Below are positions 1-7,548 of a stretch of DNA of 9,431 bases, in pieces. The number at the start of each line of letters is the position of its first letter. The first letter of the stretch is position 1. Under the pieces are notes generated by a model. That model was not told the origin of the DNA. It did no database searches and saw only the letters and a list, made by a program, of their open reading frames with translations. The position numbers were made by a program, and so were the translations under genes. Source of the DNA: Opitutus sp. GAS368 (GTDB lineage: Bacteria > Verrucomicrobiota > Verrucomicrobiae > Opitutales > UBA953); NCBI GenBank assembly GCA_943332745.1, contig CALQQQ010000031.1, positions 1 through 9,431 on the forward strand, given 5' to 3'.

Positions 1-360
1 CAGGTCTGCCAAGACCACGGCCTCACCTGGGGCTCCCATTCCAACAACCATTTCGACATCTCCCTCGCGATGTTCACGCACGTCGGCGCCGCCGCCCCGG
101 GCGACGTCACCGCGATGGACACCCATTGGATATGGCAGGAAGGCCAGCGCCTCACCAAGGAGCCCCTGCTCATCAAGGGCGGCAAGATCACCGTCCCGCA
201 GAAGCCCGGACTCGGTGTCGAGATCGACCCAGTACAGCTCGAGGCCGCCCACCAGCTCTACCTGAAACTCCCCTCTGGCTCGCGCGACGACGCCGTCGCG
301 ATGCAGTTCCTGATACCTGGCTGGAAGTTCGACCCCAAGAAGCCCTGCCTGGTTCGGTAA
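1..360 (+). CDS. gudD: Glucarate dehydratase, C-terminal part (5' end outside window)
   Basis: Glucarate dehydratase is a cytoplasmic enolase-superfamily enzyme that removes water from D-glucarate to give 5-keto-4-deoxy-D-glucarate. The open frame enters from the left edge without a start and ends at TAA 358-360, leaving 119 residues of a protein that is about 446 residues in E. coli. The tail matches what I recall of GudD closely. The segment [17 protein letters not shown] (fragment residues 11-27) carries the catalytic histidine region (His339 in E. coli numbering). [22 protein letters not shown], a GARDDAMGMQ-like stretch ([10 protein letters not shown] here) and the ending [14 protein letters not shown] follow in the expected order. 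The closely related GudX-type paralogue cannot be excluded because the Lys and Asp active-site region lies outside the window. The gene converges with the minus-strand block and is not part of it. An internal ATG at 70 is in frame but is not the real start. Confidence 0.9.
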   Translation, partial: QVCQDHGLTWGSHSNNHFDISLAMFTHVGAAAPGDVTAMDTHWIWQEGQRLTKEPLLIKGGKITVPQKPGLGVEIDPVQLEAAHQLYLKLPSGSRDDAVAMQFLIPGWKFDPKKPCLVR

Positions 361-390
361 AAGACAGGTAGAGACTCCTCAGCCTACGCC

Positions 391-2967
391 TCACTTCCGG
401 AAGACGGGGCTATCCTTCTTCCCTCCGGCCTCAAGGTAAGCAAGCACATCGAGCAACTCCTGCCGGCTGAGTGCATTGATCAATCCTGGCGGCATCGGGG
501 AGATGCGCGAAGACTCCCGCGAGCGGATATCGTTCTTGCGGAGTGTACGCATCTCAGGAGCCAACATACTCGGCCGGACCACGAGCTTATCATCATCCTC
601 TGACACGAGACGTCCGACCACGAGCGTACCGTCCTTCAGGGTGAATTCGGTATTTACGTACTGCTCCGATACGACCTTTGAGGGGTCGATAAGCGACTCC
701 AAGATATCCCGACGAGAGAAGCGGCTACCGATAGACGTGAGGTCGGGACCGACCGAGCCGCCCTCGTCCCCAATTTTATGGCACAACAAGCACTGTGCCG
801 AGGCCAGGGCATCCTGAGCTTGGGCGAAGCTGCGACCAGATGAAAGCGACTTGAGGTCACCCTCGAGGTCGGCGAGCTTCCAATCCTGGACGTACCCGCG
901 CGGCTTCTTGGGCTTCCGAAGGTTATGAAGCGGTTCCGCCCAAGCATCGATAATCGACCGATAAGTCGGCAGTTCTTCCGCAGGAATCTGTGCGATCGCC
1001 TCTTGGCGAATCTTCACGAGATAACCCGGATAGCTGGCACCATCGCCGTAGGCCCGCCCAGCCTCGTCGAACCATCGCAGCAATTCAGGCGCATGACGGC
1101 CAGGCTTTGGCTGATTCGTCCACCAACCAAGGTATCGGCGACGCAAGGCCGGACTCCAACCCGCGGAGATGGTGCGCAGGTGAAAGAGGTAGCCGATTTG
1201 CTCTTCCTGCGTCACGGCCGAAGCCAGCAGATCCAAAGTACGCTCGATGGTCCCTGGGGCCTTGAGGGCCAAGAGCACCTGACACAGCTCACGATTGAGC
1301 GCGACCGATTTGGAGGGGTAAGCAGGACTGAGCTCAGCGACCAAGGCACCGGCCAATTCTGGCGCCGGCAAGGCCCCGCGGCTGAGCGCAACCTCGATGA
1401 TGCGAAGCTTCTCGAGCTGCAGCGATTCGGTCGGCAGCGCACCCAACGGGAATTTCCGTAAAGCCTGCCATGGCTCACGATTGTCGGCCCCGAGACGGGC
1501 GAGACCCAGAAGGGCCGTCAACGCCGCCTGAGCATCAGTCTCGGCCAAAGCGCGGGCCTTCCACTCGGTCAACGGCTGACTCTCCAGAGCGATGCGCGCA
1601 GCATAACGCAGGAAACGATCTTCCGAACCCAGATGGGGCCAGAGCATACCCAAGGCCTTCGGGTCAGCATGACCATGGAAAGTTTCCAGCTGACGTCGAA
1701 GCGCGCGAGCGGCCGAGCCATTTTCGTCATGCAGCACAATCGGCTGGGCGGACTCCTCGCCAACATAGCTGACGCGATAAAGGGCACCTGCCGTGCGCCG
1801 ACCACCGAGCGTGAAATACATCGCGCCGTCCTGGCCGATCACGAACGCGGTAAGATTGAACGGGGATCGCCCCTTTTTCTCCGCTAAGGCCGTAGGAACG
1901 AGGAAACTCTCGACTGAACCGACGTAACTGGAGCCTTCCGGACGAAGATGGACGGCGAGAATACGCCCGTAACTCCAATCCTGGACAAAGAAAGCCTTCT
2001 GGTATCTAGCCGGAAATTTGGCCCCCGTACCGAAAGCCACCCCGGTCGGACAACCGATGCCCACGGTCGCCGAGGCTGGCAGGCTGTCTGGATAGTATTC
2101 AGGCCATTTGCCGGCCCCTTCGCGGAAGCCGAAATCGGAACCGCTGGTCAGATGGCAGACCCGGATTGGTCGGTACCAAGGCAGCCCCCAATCCCCTTCG
2201 AAATCACTATCGAAGCCGAAGAGCTCACCGTCCGGATTACGGGCCACAGAGTAGGTGTTCCGCTGACCGCTGGCGACGAGCTCGCAGTGCGTCCCGTCCG
2301 GGTCCATGCGCACGATGAAACCGCCCGGAGGCTTGCGGCCGGCGCCGAAGCCATTGGCATCTTCCGAACGCGGCAGTACGAGGTCGTCGGCATAGTTGCG
2401 ATGGGGCGAACTTGGCAGTAAGTCCGCTGGGATGTCGCAGAAATTTCCGCAAAGCACATCAAGGCGGCGGCCATCGGGAGAGAGCAGAATCGAATGTGCA
2501 CCGTGATCGCCGCCGCCCCCTCGCCACTCGCGCAACAGCTCGACCTTATCAAACTGGTCTTCGGGTGTCGTCGAACGGCAGCGGAAGAGACCATAGATTT
2601 CCCGACCAGCCGCATCCCGGCCATGGGCATGAACATAAAGACTGTCGAAAGCGAAGAGCATCCCCATCACCTCGCTCAGCGGTAATTTCAACTTCTCGGC
2701 GGAAATCACCTTACCGTCCTGCAAAGTCAGACGCGTGATCGGATCACGACGCTCGCCGCCCAATAATAAGCGCCCCTTCGAATCCTGAATAATCGAGATC
2801 CAAGAGCCTTCGGTTGCGAGATCGGCCGCGCGGAGTAATTCGACCTTGAAGCCCGGGAGCGTGCGTAAGTCCGCGGGGGCGATGGCTTCGGCACCCCCCG
2901 GCAACGGGCTAAGCCCAAACGATAACAGGCACAGAAAAACCAACCTCAGCGGACGGGGTAAGTTCAT
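391..2967 (-). CDS. PVC-type propeller dehydrogenase with C-terminal c-type heme domain
   Basis: This 858-residue protein is probably exported and redox-active; its substrate is unknown. Residues 1-27 form a signal peptide (basic MNLPRPLR, hydrophobic LVFLCLLSFGL, Ala-rich cleavage site near GGAEA). Residues ~28-430 match the planctomycete/verrucomicrobial 'putative membrane-bound dehydrogenase' propeller family: LPGFKVELL, GDHGAHSILLSPDGR, VARNPDGELFGFDSD, PWYRPIRVCHLTSGSDFGF and PTGVAFGTG occur in family order. Residues ~430-700 are helical and Ala/Leu-rich, like HEAT-type repeats. Residues ~720-855 are the Pirellula/Verrucomicrobium heme module: CLLCH at 726-730, GPDLTSIG, LIDPSKVVSEQY, and Met825 in SPMPPGL as the likely distal ligand. 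The ATG at 2967 is chosen because it gives an intact signal peptide, although no Shine-Dalgarno is visible. It lies 92 bases after the DUF1552 gene on the same strand, so it is probably the last gene of that operon. A damaged copy of its N-terminus lies at about 7320-7443. Confidence 0.9.
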   Translation of the reverse strand: MNLPRPLRLVFLCLLSFGLSPLPGGAEAIAPADLRTLPGFKVELLRAADLATEGSWISIIQDSKGRLLLGGERRDPITRLTLQDGKVISAEKLKLPLSEVMGMLFAFDSLYVHAHGRDAAGREIYGLFRCRSTTPEDQFDKVELLREWRGGGGDHGAHSILLSPDGRRLDVLCGNFCDIPADLLPSSPHRNYADDLVLPRSEDANGFGAGRKPPGGFIVRMDPDGTHCELVASGQRNTYSVARNPDGELFGFDSDFEGDWGLPWYRPIRVCHLTSGSDFGFREGAGKWPEYYPDSLPASATVGIGCPTGVAFGTGAKFPARYQKAFFVQDWSYGRILAVHLRPEGSSYVGSVESFLVPTALAEKKGRSPFNLTAFVIGQDGAMYFTLGGRRTAGALYRVSYVGEESAQPIVLHDENGSAARALRRQLETFHGHADPKALGMLWPHLGSEDRFLRYAARIALESQPLTEWKARALAETDAQAALTALLGLARLGADNREPWQALRKFPLGALPTESLQLEKLRIIEVALSRGALPAPELAGALVAELSPAYPSKSVALNRELCQVLLALKAPGTIERTLDLLASAVTQEEQIGYLFHLRTISAGWSPALRRRYLGWWTNQPKPGRHAPELLRWFDEAGRAYGDGASYPGYLVKIRQEAIAQIPAEELPTYRSIIDAWAEPLHNLRKPKKPRGYVQDWKLADLEGDLKSLSSGRSFAQAQDALASAQCLLCHKIGDEGGSVGPDLTSIGSRFSRRDILESLIDPSKVVSEQYVNTEFTLKDGTLVVGRLVSEDDDKLVVRPSMLAPEMRTLRKNDIRSRESSRISPMPPGLINALSRQELLDVLAYLEAGGKKDSPVFRK

Positions 2968-3059
2968 AAAGGTACGCCTAGGACAGGCATCAGGCCGGCA
3001 ATTGCAAGCAGGCAGGCTTAACCTTAACGTTCGCCACGGCTTCCGACCCCAGCGAACGG
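2968..3059. other. Spacer between DUF1552 gene and heme dehydrogenase gene
   Basis: The 92-base spacer has no gene. Next to the DUF1552 stop it holds half of a hairpin (listed separately). It also contains four short copies of CAGGC (plus strand, starting at 2984, 2991, 3009 and 3013) and the 8-base palindrome GCAATTGC at 2998-3005. I see no convincing promoter or uridine-tract terminator, so read-through from the upstream gene is the simplest reading. Confidence 0.5.
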
Positions 3060-3063
3060 TTAA
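3024..3063 (-). repeat. Imperfect hairpin spanning the DUF1552 stop codon
   Basis: On the plus strand, TTAACGTTCGC at 3024-3034 is the reverse complement of GCGAACGGTTAA at 3052-3063 apart from one bulged base. The stem is therefore about 11 pairs around a 17-base loop. One arm includes the TAA of the DUF1552 gene (3060-3062). No T-run follows in the minus-strand direction (the next bases are GGTTAAGCC), so it is not a typical intrinsic terminator. It could stabilise the upstream message, attenuate the downstream gene, or be chance. Confidence 0.5.
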
Positions 3064-4409
3064 ATCAGCTCCTTCACGACACCGGTTGCCACGCCACCCT
3101 GGAAGTTGGTCGGTAAAGGCATGCCGATACGACTTACGACGGTCTGCCAGACATTCGCCAGCGGCACATCTTTCTGCACCAAGTGACCCTGATGCTTGAG
3201 GCCGAGAGCCGAACCGCCGCAGAGAAGCATCGGCAACATCGTGGAGTCGTGGGCGCTGTAGCCACCATTGGTCGTACCCCAGGCTGCCATCGTGTTATCC
3301 AGTAAGGTGCCGTGACCTTCCTTCACCGATTTAAGTTTGCCAAGGAAGTAGGCCCACTCGGCCATATAGAGCGCATCAATCTGACGCCAGAAAACCAACT
3401 TGTCCTCTTGTTCATTGTGGTGGGTCAGGGTGTGAAGGTCCCACTTGCTGTTGGTCATATAACCGAAGCAGCGAGCTTCATCGCCTTCCGTGCGCGGAAT
3501 GTGGGTGACGACGCGCGTGCTGTCGGTCTGGAAGCCCAGCGCGACCATATCAAACATCAGACGAGTGTACTCGGAATAACCGCGGCCATCGTTAGCAATG
3601 CGTTCGCGCGTGGAGTGCGACCCGAAATCCGGACGGGCCACCTTGGGCTTGGGGCGGTCAATCCATTCCCCTTCGATCTTGATCCGATCTTCCAGATCAC
3701 GAATCGAAGTAAAATACTGATCGAGTCGGACCCGGTCTTCCTTACCGACATTACGCTGCAACGTGGCCGCCTGCTCTTTGACTGAATCGAGCAGACTGCC
3801 GCGTTGTGCGAGCGCCTGCTTGGCGGCCGCCAGCGTGGTGTTGTTCTCGCTACCGAAGAGCTTTTCAAAAAGTACCTCCGGACGGTTCTCCGGGGTGATG
3901 GGTGTGCGGTTACGACTCCAAGATAGAGTCATCGGGGTAGGACCGCCGAAACCCGTTTCACGCACCGTCCCCAAGACGAGCGAAGGGAAACGCGTGGAGC
4001 TGCCGTGATGGGCGGCAATCTGCTGGTCGACCGACATTAACGTCTGGGCGTTGCGGATAGTATTCAGCCCCGTGAGTAAACAACTGCAGGAGCCGTGGCC
4101 GCCCGAAAACGCCTTCAGACCCGTCAGGACCGTCATGTCATCCTTAAACGGTGCCAGCGGGGCTAACGAAGGCGTCATCGTATAATTCTTGCCGGTATCG
4201 GTCGGCGTGAAGCCACGAATCTCCAAACCCAAGCCCCAATAAGTGAACATACTCCGGCGCGGAATCTCAACGTCGGCCATTGATCCGGCCGTGGTGATCT
4301 TCTTCGCATTCGGGCTCATGGCCTCCAGCCAAGGCAAGGCGAGCGTAGCACCGAGGCCCTTGATGAGCGTGCGGCGCGACATGAGCCAGGAGTTGCTTTG
4401 GATATTCAT
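3060..4409 (-). CDS. DUF1552 (HXXSHH family) Tat-exported protein
   Basis: This 449-residue protein belongs to the DUF1552/HXXSHH family (PF07586), which is common in planctomycetes and verrucomicrobia and has no established function. A twin-arginine signal is visible: SRRTLIKG at residues 11-18, then the hydrophobic LGATLALPWLEA. Export of a folded, possibly metal-bound protein is therefore likely. Family landmarks include a GG-HGSCSCLLTG segment, VDQQIA, and the name-giving motif, here HTLTHH at 326-331 with Thr in place of the usual Ser. WGTTNGG and HDSTMLPMLLCGG near the end resemble metal- or substrate-site segments of the family. The first ATG (4409) is used; ATG at 4382 (MSRRTLIKG) would also retain the Tat motif and cannot be ruled out. 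It starts 16 bases after the DUF1592 gene's stop, an arrangement typical of cotranscription. The DUF1592-DUF1552 pairing is recurrent in PVC genomes. Confidence 0.92.
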   Translation of the reverse strand: MNIQSNSWLMSRRTLIKGLGATLALPWLEAMSPNAKKITTAGSMADVEIPRRSMFTYWGLGLEIRGFTPTDTGKNYTMTPSLAPLAPFKDDMTVLTGLKAFSGGHGSCSCLLTGLNTIRNAQTLMSVDQQIAAHHGSSTRFPSLVLGTVRETGFGGPTPMTLSWSRNRTPITPENRPEVLFEKLFGSENNTTLAAAKQALAQRGSLLDSVKEQAATLQRNVGKEDRVRLDQYFTSIRDLEDRIKIEGEWIDRPKPKVARPDFGSHSTRERIANDGRGYSEYTRLMFDMVALGFQTDSTRVVTHIPRTEGDEARCFGYMTNSKWDLHTLTHHNEQEDKLVFWRQIDALYMAEWAYFLGKLKSVKEGHGTLLDNTMAAWGTTNGGYSAHDSTMLPMLLCGGSALGLKHQGHLVQKDVPLANVWQTVVSRIGMPLPTNFQGGVATGVVKELI

Positions 4410-4425
4410 GAGAAGGGGGAGCGGG

Positions 4426-7173
4426 TTATTGTGTTAGGAAAAAAGAGCTCGCGACGGTCGCCTGGATCACTTCTTGCAGGCGATAGTCATGGGCGGCCGC
4501 CTGCGCGGTGATCTGATCGACCACGACGTGGTCGCCATAAACGATCGGCCGACCGAGGGTGTAGCAGAGGAATTTTTCGACGAAGGCCCGGGCGAAGACC
4601 TTCTTCTGGGCAAGCAACGCAGCCTTGAACTCCTGCACGGTCTTAAAAGCAGTGCCATCGGGGAGCTGGCCGCTCACATCCAGCAAGGGGGAACCCTTGT
4701 CACCCCGCATCCCCTCCCCGTTCTGGCGATCGCGCCACATCCCGATGGCGTCATAATTCTCCAGGGCCAAGCCGAAGGCATCGACGCGCGCGTGGCAACT
4801 CGCGCAGTTCTCGGAAAGGCGGTGTTGGTCGAGACGTTCGCGCACCGTCAGCTGTTGCCGGCCCTTGATCGCCGGAAGGTCGCCGGCATTAGGGGGCGGA
4901 GGCGGCACGGGCTGATTCCATAGCATGTCCAGCACCCAGGTAGCGCGACGAACGGGAAGCGTACGCGTGCCATCCGCCAGATAGGTCATCAAGCCGGCCA
5001 TACCCAGCACACCGCCACGACGACCATCGGCCGGAGCGGGAACTCGCCGGAAGTTCTCCCCCTCCACCCCCTCGATCCCGTAATGCTTGGCTAGTCGTTC
5101 ATTGATGACTAAGAATTCGCTATCAAGGAAGTTGGTCAAAGGGAGGTTCTTCTGGAGGACTTCCTGGAAGAATTCCAGCGGCTCCCGCTTCGAGCTATCC
5201 CGCAAGGCATCATCATACTGACGATAGAAATCCCGACTCGGTGGATTACCGTTGTCGAAATTACGCACGCTCAACCATTGGCCGGCAAAATTACGGACAA
5301 ACTCCGTCGACCGGCGATCAGCCAGTAAGCGCTTGACCTGCGCCTGAATGACCGAGGGTTCGCGTAACTTGCCGGCGGCGGCCAACTTGAACAGTTCTTG
5401 GTCTGGAGCGCTGCTCCAAAGTAGGTAGGAGAGTCGGCTGGCTAATTGCCAATCGTCAATGGGCTTCGGGCCGGAAGCGGGAGCGGCCGAGGGAGCGGCC
5501 AACTGACTTTCGCTGCCGAGGTATAAGAACGCCGGCGAGCATAGCAGGTTCTTCACCCCTTCACGTACCGCCTGATTAAACGTCAGGGCACGAGCAGCTT
5601 TAATTTGAAGCGTCCAGGCCACCATTCGTTCGATTTCCGAGGCGGCGGCCGGGCGACGATAGGCAGTCGGGAGAATGCGGGCGAAAATTTCGCGGAGGTA
5701 AGCATCGTCCTCACGCCCTTCACCCGCGAAGAATAACGTCTGCCGAGCCTTGGACGGCCATTCCACAATCGGGCCTTCCCAGTTCATTTCACCCACCCAA
5801 AGCCGGGGACGCTTCGCGATATCCAACTTGGGGTCATACACCCACAGGGGGCCGGCGAAATTTTTCCGATTCTCCAGGGCGGCGGCCAACGCCACTTCTG
5901 ACTTCTTCTTCAACTCGGCGATGAATTCGGCCGGCTTTTTCTCCCGGATGGCTCGTTCAATCTCACCCGCGATGGTCACCGGCTTCCATTGCACTTCCTG
6001 GTACAGAGGGTTCGTGATGACGACATCCTTATCCCCGTTGTCCCAGCCCATGCGCCAACTCCGATTCATCCCAGGAGGGCCAGCCTGCAGGTACATCATG
6101 AAAACATATTCCTTCGGGGCGTCTAACGGGGCATCGATCACGGCACTCTGCACCACCTCGATCGGGCTACCCGAACCATACTCCACGACCAGCCTCACCT
6201 CTTTCTGCGCTTCCTTACCCTCCCCCTTGAAGGCACCCGCCTTGATGCGGAAACGATACCACCCATCACGCTTCACGCCCTTCTTCCCCCAGTCTTCGCC
6301 GTAGAAAGGACTCCGCAGGTTGCCCGGCCGACGGTAATTATTGCCACCGGAAAGGTATTCAATCCCGCCGTTCTTGGCCGTCCAATAGAACGGGCCGTGG
6401 GGCACGTAACGATTCTCCTTGGCGTTCCACTGACCGAAATTATCGACGGCGATTTTGGATAACGGCTCTTTGAATGCCGCCACGACTCCAGGCGGCGGGT
6501 TCGTGTCGACGACCTTACCAGTGGCATCCTTGCTGGCGGCGCCGATGCCGTGCACGTGCTTTTCGTTCAAGGCATTCCAAGTAAATTTCTGCACATCCGG
6601 CTTCTCGATGAAGATCGCCTCATCAAGCACCAGATCGGCGACAGCCATGTACTGGGTGAGCTGCCCCTCGTCCATGAACAAGCTCGCTCCGCCACGATCA
6701 AAACCGCCGACCTTTCCGTCTGCCGGTAATTCCTTCTCAATGCGGCGGGCGAAACCTTCCTCGAGGGAAAAGATATCGCGGACGGTATTGGCGTATTCGA
6801 CCCGGTTCATCCGGCGCATCGGCACGCGGCCGCCTGCGCCTTGCGCAATCTTAGTGGTCTCATCCAGCTGCTGAGCTACCCACGAGGTCACCCGAAAGGC
6901 TTCTTTGGCGTCGGGACGAGGCTTCTTCTTGGGCGGCATCTCGCCACCGTTGATTTTATCCATTACCTCTTTCCAAAGGCTGGCATTATTCCCGGCCGTA
7001 AAATCAGCGCTCAGTAGATCGATGCGGAAACCAGCCCGGGCGGATTCGGCATCATGACAGTCGACGCAATGATTCTGGATGAACGGGCGGATATTGGCCG
7101 GCACCGGCACGACGGGCTCGGCGGCGAGCAAACCGAGTGCGCCCATGACGGAGCCGACGAACAGGCGGATCAT
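4426..7173 (-). CDS. DUF1592/DUF1588/DUF1585 planctomycete-type cytochrome c protein
   Basis: This large exported protein (915 residues from the ATG at 7173) has two c-type heme sites and probably shuttles electrons for an uncharacterised oxidation. A signal peptide runs MIRLFVGSVMGALGLLAAEP. Domains in order: PSCyt1-like heme domain with CVDCH at 36-40 and GGEMPP at 76-81; DUF1587 beginning with RRMNRVEYANTVRDIF at ~120; a beta-rich stretch at ~300-405 with no domain I can name; DUF1595 at ~493-555; DUF1592 at ~578-700 (SRLSYLLWSSAPD, FAGQWL); DUF1588 at ~718-815 with VPPPPP and the second heme site CASCH at 790-794, then FGLALENYDAIGMWR; DUF1585 at ~845-913 (FLCYTLGRP). An upstream in-frame GTG at 7209 would add 12 residues (MRPRPPHSCLVP) before the signal peptide and is less likely. 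It is the first gene of the presumed three-gene operon. Family membership is firm; the reaction is unknown. Confidence 0.92.
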   Translation of the reverse strand: MIRLFVGSVMGALGLLAAEPVVPVPANIRPFIQNHCVDCHDAESARAGFRIDLLSADFTAGNNASLWKEVMDKINGGEMPPKKKPRPDAKEAFRVTSWVAQQLDETTKIAQGAGGRVPMRRMNRVEYANTVRDIFSLEEGFARRIEKELPADGKVGGFDRGGASLFMDEGQLTQYMAVADLVLDEAIFIEKPDVQKFTWNALNEKHVHGIGAASKDATGKVVDTNPPPGVVAAFKEPLSKIAVDNFGQWNAKENRYVPHGPFYWTAKNGGIEYLSGGNNYRRPGNLRSPFYGEDWGKKGVKRDGWYRFRIKAGAFKGEGKEAQKEVRLVVEYGSGSPIEVVQSAVIDAPLDAPKEYVFMMYLQAGPPGMNRSWRMGWDNGDKDVVITNPLYQEVQWKPVTIAGEIERAIREKKPAEFIAELKKKSEVALAAALENRKNFAGPLWVYDPKLDIAKRPRLWVGEMNWEGPIVEWPSKARQTLFFAGEGREDDAYLREIFARILPTAYRRPAAASEIERMVAWTLQIKAARALTFNQAVREGVKNLLCSPAFLYLGSESQLAAPSAAPASGPKPIDDWQLASRLSYLLWSSAPDQELFKLAAAGKLREPSVIQAQVKRLLADRRSTEFVRNFAGQWLSVRNFDNGNPPSRDFYRQYDDALRDSSKREPLEFFQEVLQKNLPLTNFLDSEFLVINERLAKHYGIEGVEGENFRRVPAPADGRRGGVLGMAGLMTYLADGTRTLPVRRATWVLDMLWNQPVPPPPPNAGDLPAIKGRQQLTVRERLDQHRLSENCASCHARVDAFGLALENYDAIGMWRDRQNGEGMRGDKGSPLLDVSGQLPDGTAFKTVQEFKAALLAQKKVFARAFVEKFLCYTLGRPIVYGDHVVVDQITAQAAAHDYRLQEVIQATVASSFFLTQ

Positions 7174-7223
7174 TGGAACCAAGCAAGAATGAGGCGGACG
7201 CGGTCTCACGGGGGTGGCATGAT

Positions 7224-7240
7224 TCCGCCAGATGGGCGGA
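7224..7240. repeat. Short perfect hairpin upstream of the DUF1592 gene
   Basis: TCCGCC at 7224-7229 and GGCGGA at 7235-7240 form a six-pair stem around a five-base AGATG loop. It sits about 50 bases before the ATG at 7173, inside the probable 5' leader. It could be an operator half-site pair or a leader structure; a six-pair GC stem can also occur by chance. Confidence 0.35.
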
Positions 7241-7251
7241 GGGTTTCAAAT

Positions 7252-7263
7252 GTTATATTAAAT
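7252..7263 (-). promoter_or_regulatory. AT-rich -10-like patch ahead of the DUF1592 operon (weak)
   Basis: On the minus strand the segment reads ATTTAATATAAC, with TAATAT/TATAAC resembling a -10 box in an otherwise GC-rich setting. It lies roughly 80 bases before the DUF1592 start codon. I found no good -35 element at 16-18 bases (CTGACT is present but too close), so this is only a candidate. Confidence 0.22.
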
Positions 7264-7319
7264 CCCCCAGTCAGCGGCGAGCCAGAGGGTGCATCCTCCC
7301 CCAAGACCGTCGTGTTCTC

Positions 7320-7443
7320 CATGCCGCCCCTGACGCTCCTCCGCGATGGGGATTCAAGACCCTTCGGAGGCCAGATCGGCTGACCGGATTAGTTCCACCT
7401 TGAAGCCAGGCAACGTGTGCAGCGCCGCAGGCGCGAGCGGTTG
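7320..7443 (-). pseudogene. Truncated remnant of a propeller/heme dehydrogenase gene (N-terminal fragment)
   Basis: In the minus-strand frame ending at TGA 7354-7356, the translation LAPAALHTLPGFKVELIR continues SADLASEGS and then stops. It aligns with residues ~29-56 of the gene at 391-2967, with 21 of 27 residues identical. The stop replaces the Trp codon of the intact gene (TGG at 2802-2800 versus TGA here), a one-base change. After the stop, similarity continues in the same frame as IPIAEERQGR versus ISIIQDSKGR, then fades. By hand, DNA at 7355-7434 matches 2801-2880 at about 60 of 80 positions without gaps. No start codon or signal peptide precedes it: an in-frame TAA lies at 7471-7473, and the place where the signal peptide should be encoded is occupied by the beta-barrel gene's terminator. 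It is therefore a dead fragment, left by duplication or by deletion of a former operon gene. Confidence 0.75.
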
Positions 7444-7489
7444 AGCCGAATCATCGCGCGGTTTGGTCAGTTAAGGCGCGGTACCCAAC

Positions 7490-7528
7490 CAAAGAAAAAG
7501 CCGTCGACCCGTAAGGGCCGACGGCTTT
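7490..7528 (-). terminator. Intrinsic terminator of the beta-barrel gene
   Basis: AAAGCCGTCG at 7497-7506 pairs with CGACGGCTTT at 7519-7528. CCC/GGG (7508-7510 and 7515-7517) extends the stem past one mismatch to a GTAA loop. Read on the minus strand the stem is followed by TTTTTCTTTG, a good uridine tract. It starts about 20 bases after the TAA of the gene at 7549-8073. The plus-strand side has only a weak T-run (CTTTGCTTTC). Confidence 0.9.
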
Positions 7529-7548
7529 GCTTTCAGGCTAAGCGAGGC

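Larger units (their letters stand above)
7174..7548. other. Gene-free stretch of 375 bases: pseudogene remnant plus terminator
   Basis: No intact gene fits here on either strand. From right to left it holds the intrinsic terminator of the beta-barrel gene (7490-7528), a decayed N-terminal fragment of a propeller/heme dehydrogenase gene (about 7320-7443), an AT-rich patch (7252-7263) and a short hairpin (7224-7240) ahead of the DUF1592 gene. Between 7264 and 7319 I recognise nothing. Any promoter for the three-gene operon should lie in this stretch. Confidence 0.7.

Noticed and set aside
925..1461. Plus-strand open frame of 178 codons inside the propeller/heme gene
   Set aside because: Antisense to the helical middle of a confidently identified protein; the Arg/Gln-rich product resembles nothing known.
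2984..3017. Four short CAGGC copies as a repeat array
   Set aside because: Five-base units with irregular spacing in GC-rich DNA are too short to support a CRISPR, iteron or other array.
5750..6304. Plus-strand open frame of 184 codons inside the DUF1592 gene
   Set aside because: It is antisense to a well-recognised family protein and its translation has no domain or signal; GC-rich coding DNA often leaves such frames open.
7174..7209. GTG at 7209 as the start of the DUF1592 gene
   Set aside because: It would place MRPRPPHSCLVP before an otherwise standard signal peptide; the ATG at 7173 fits export better.
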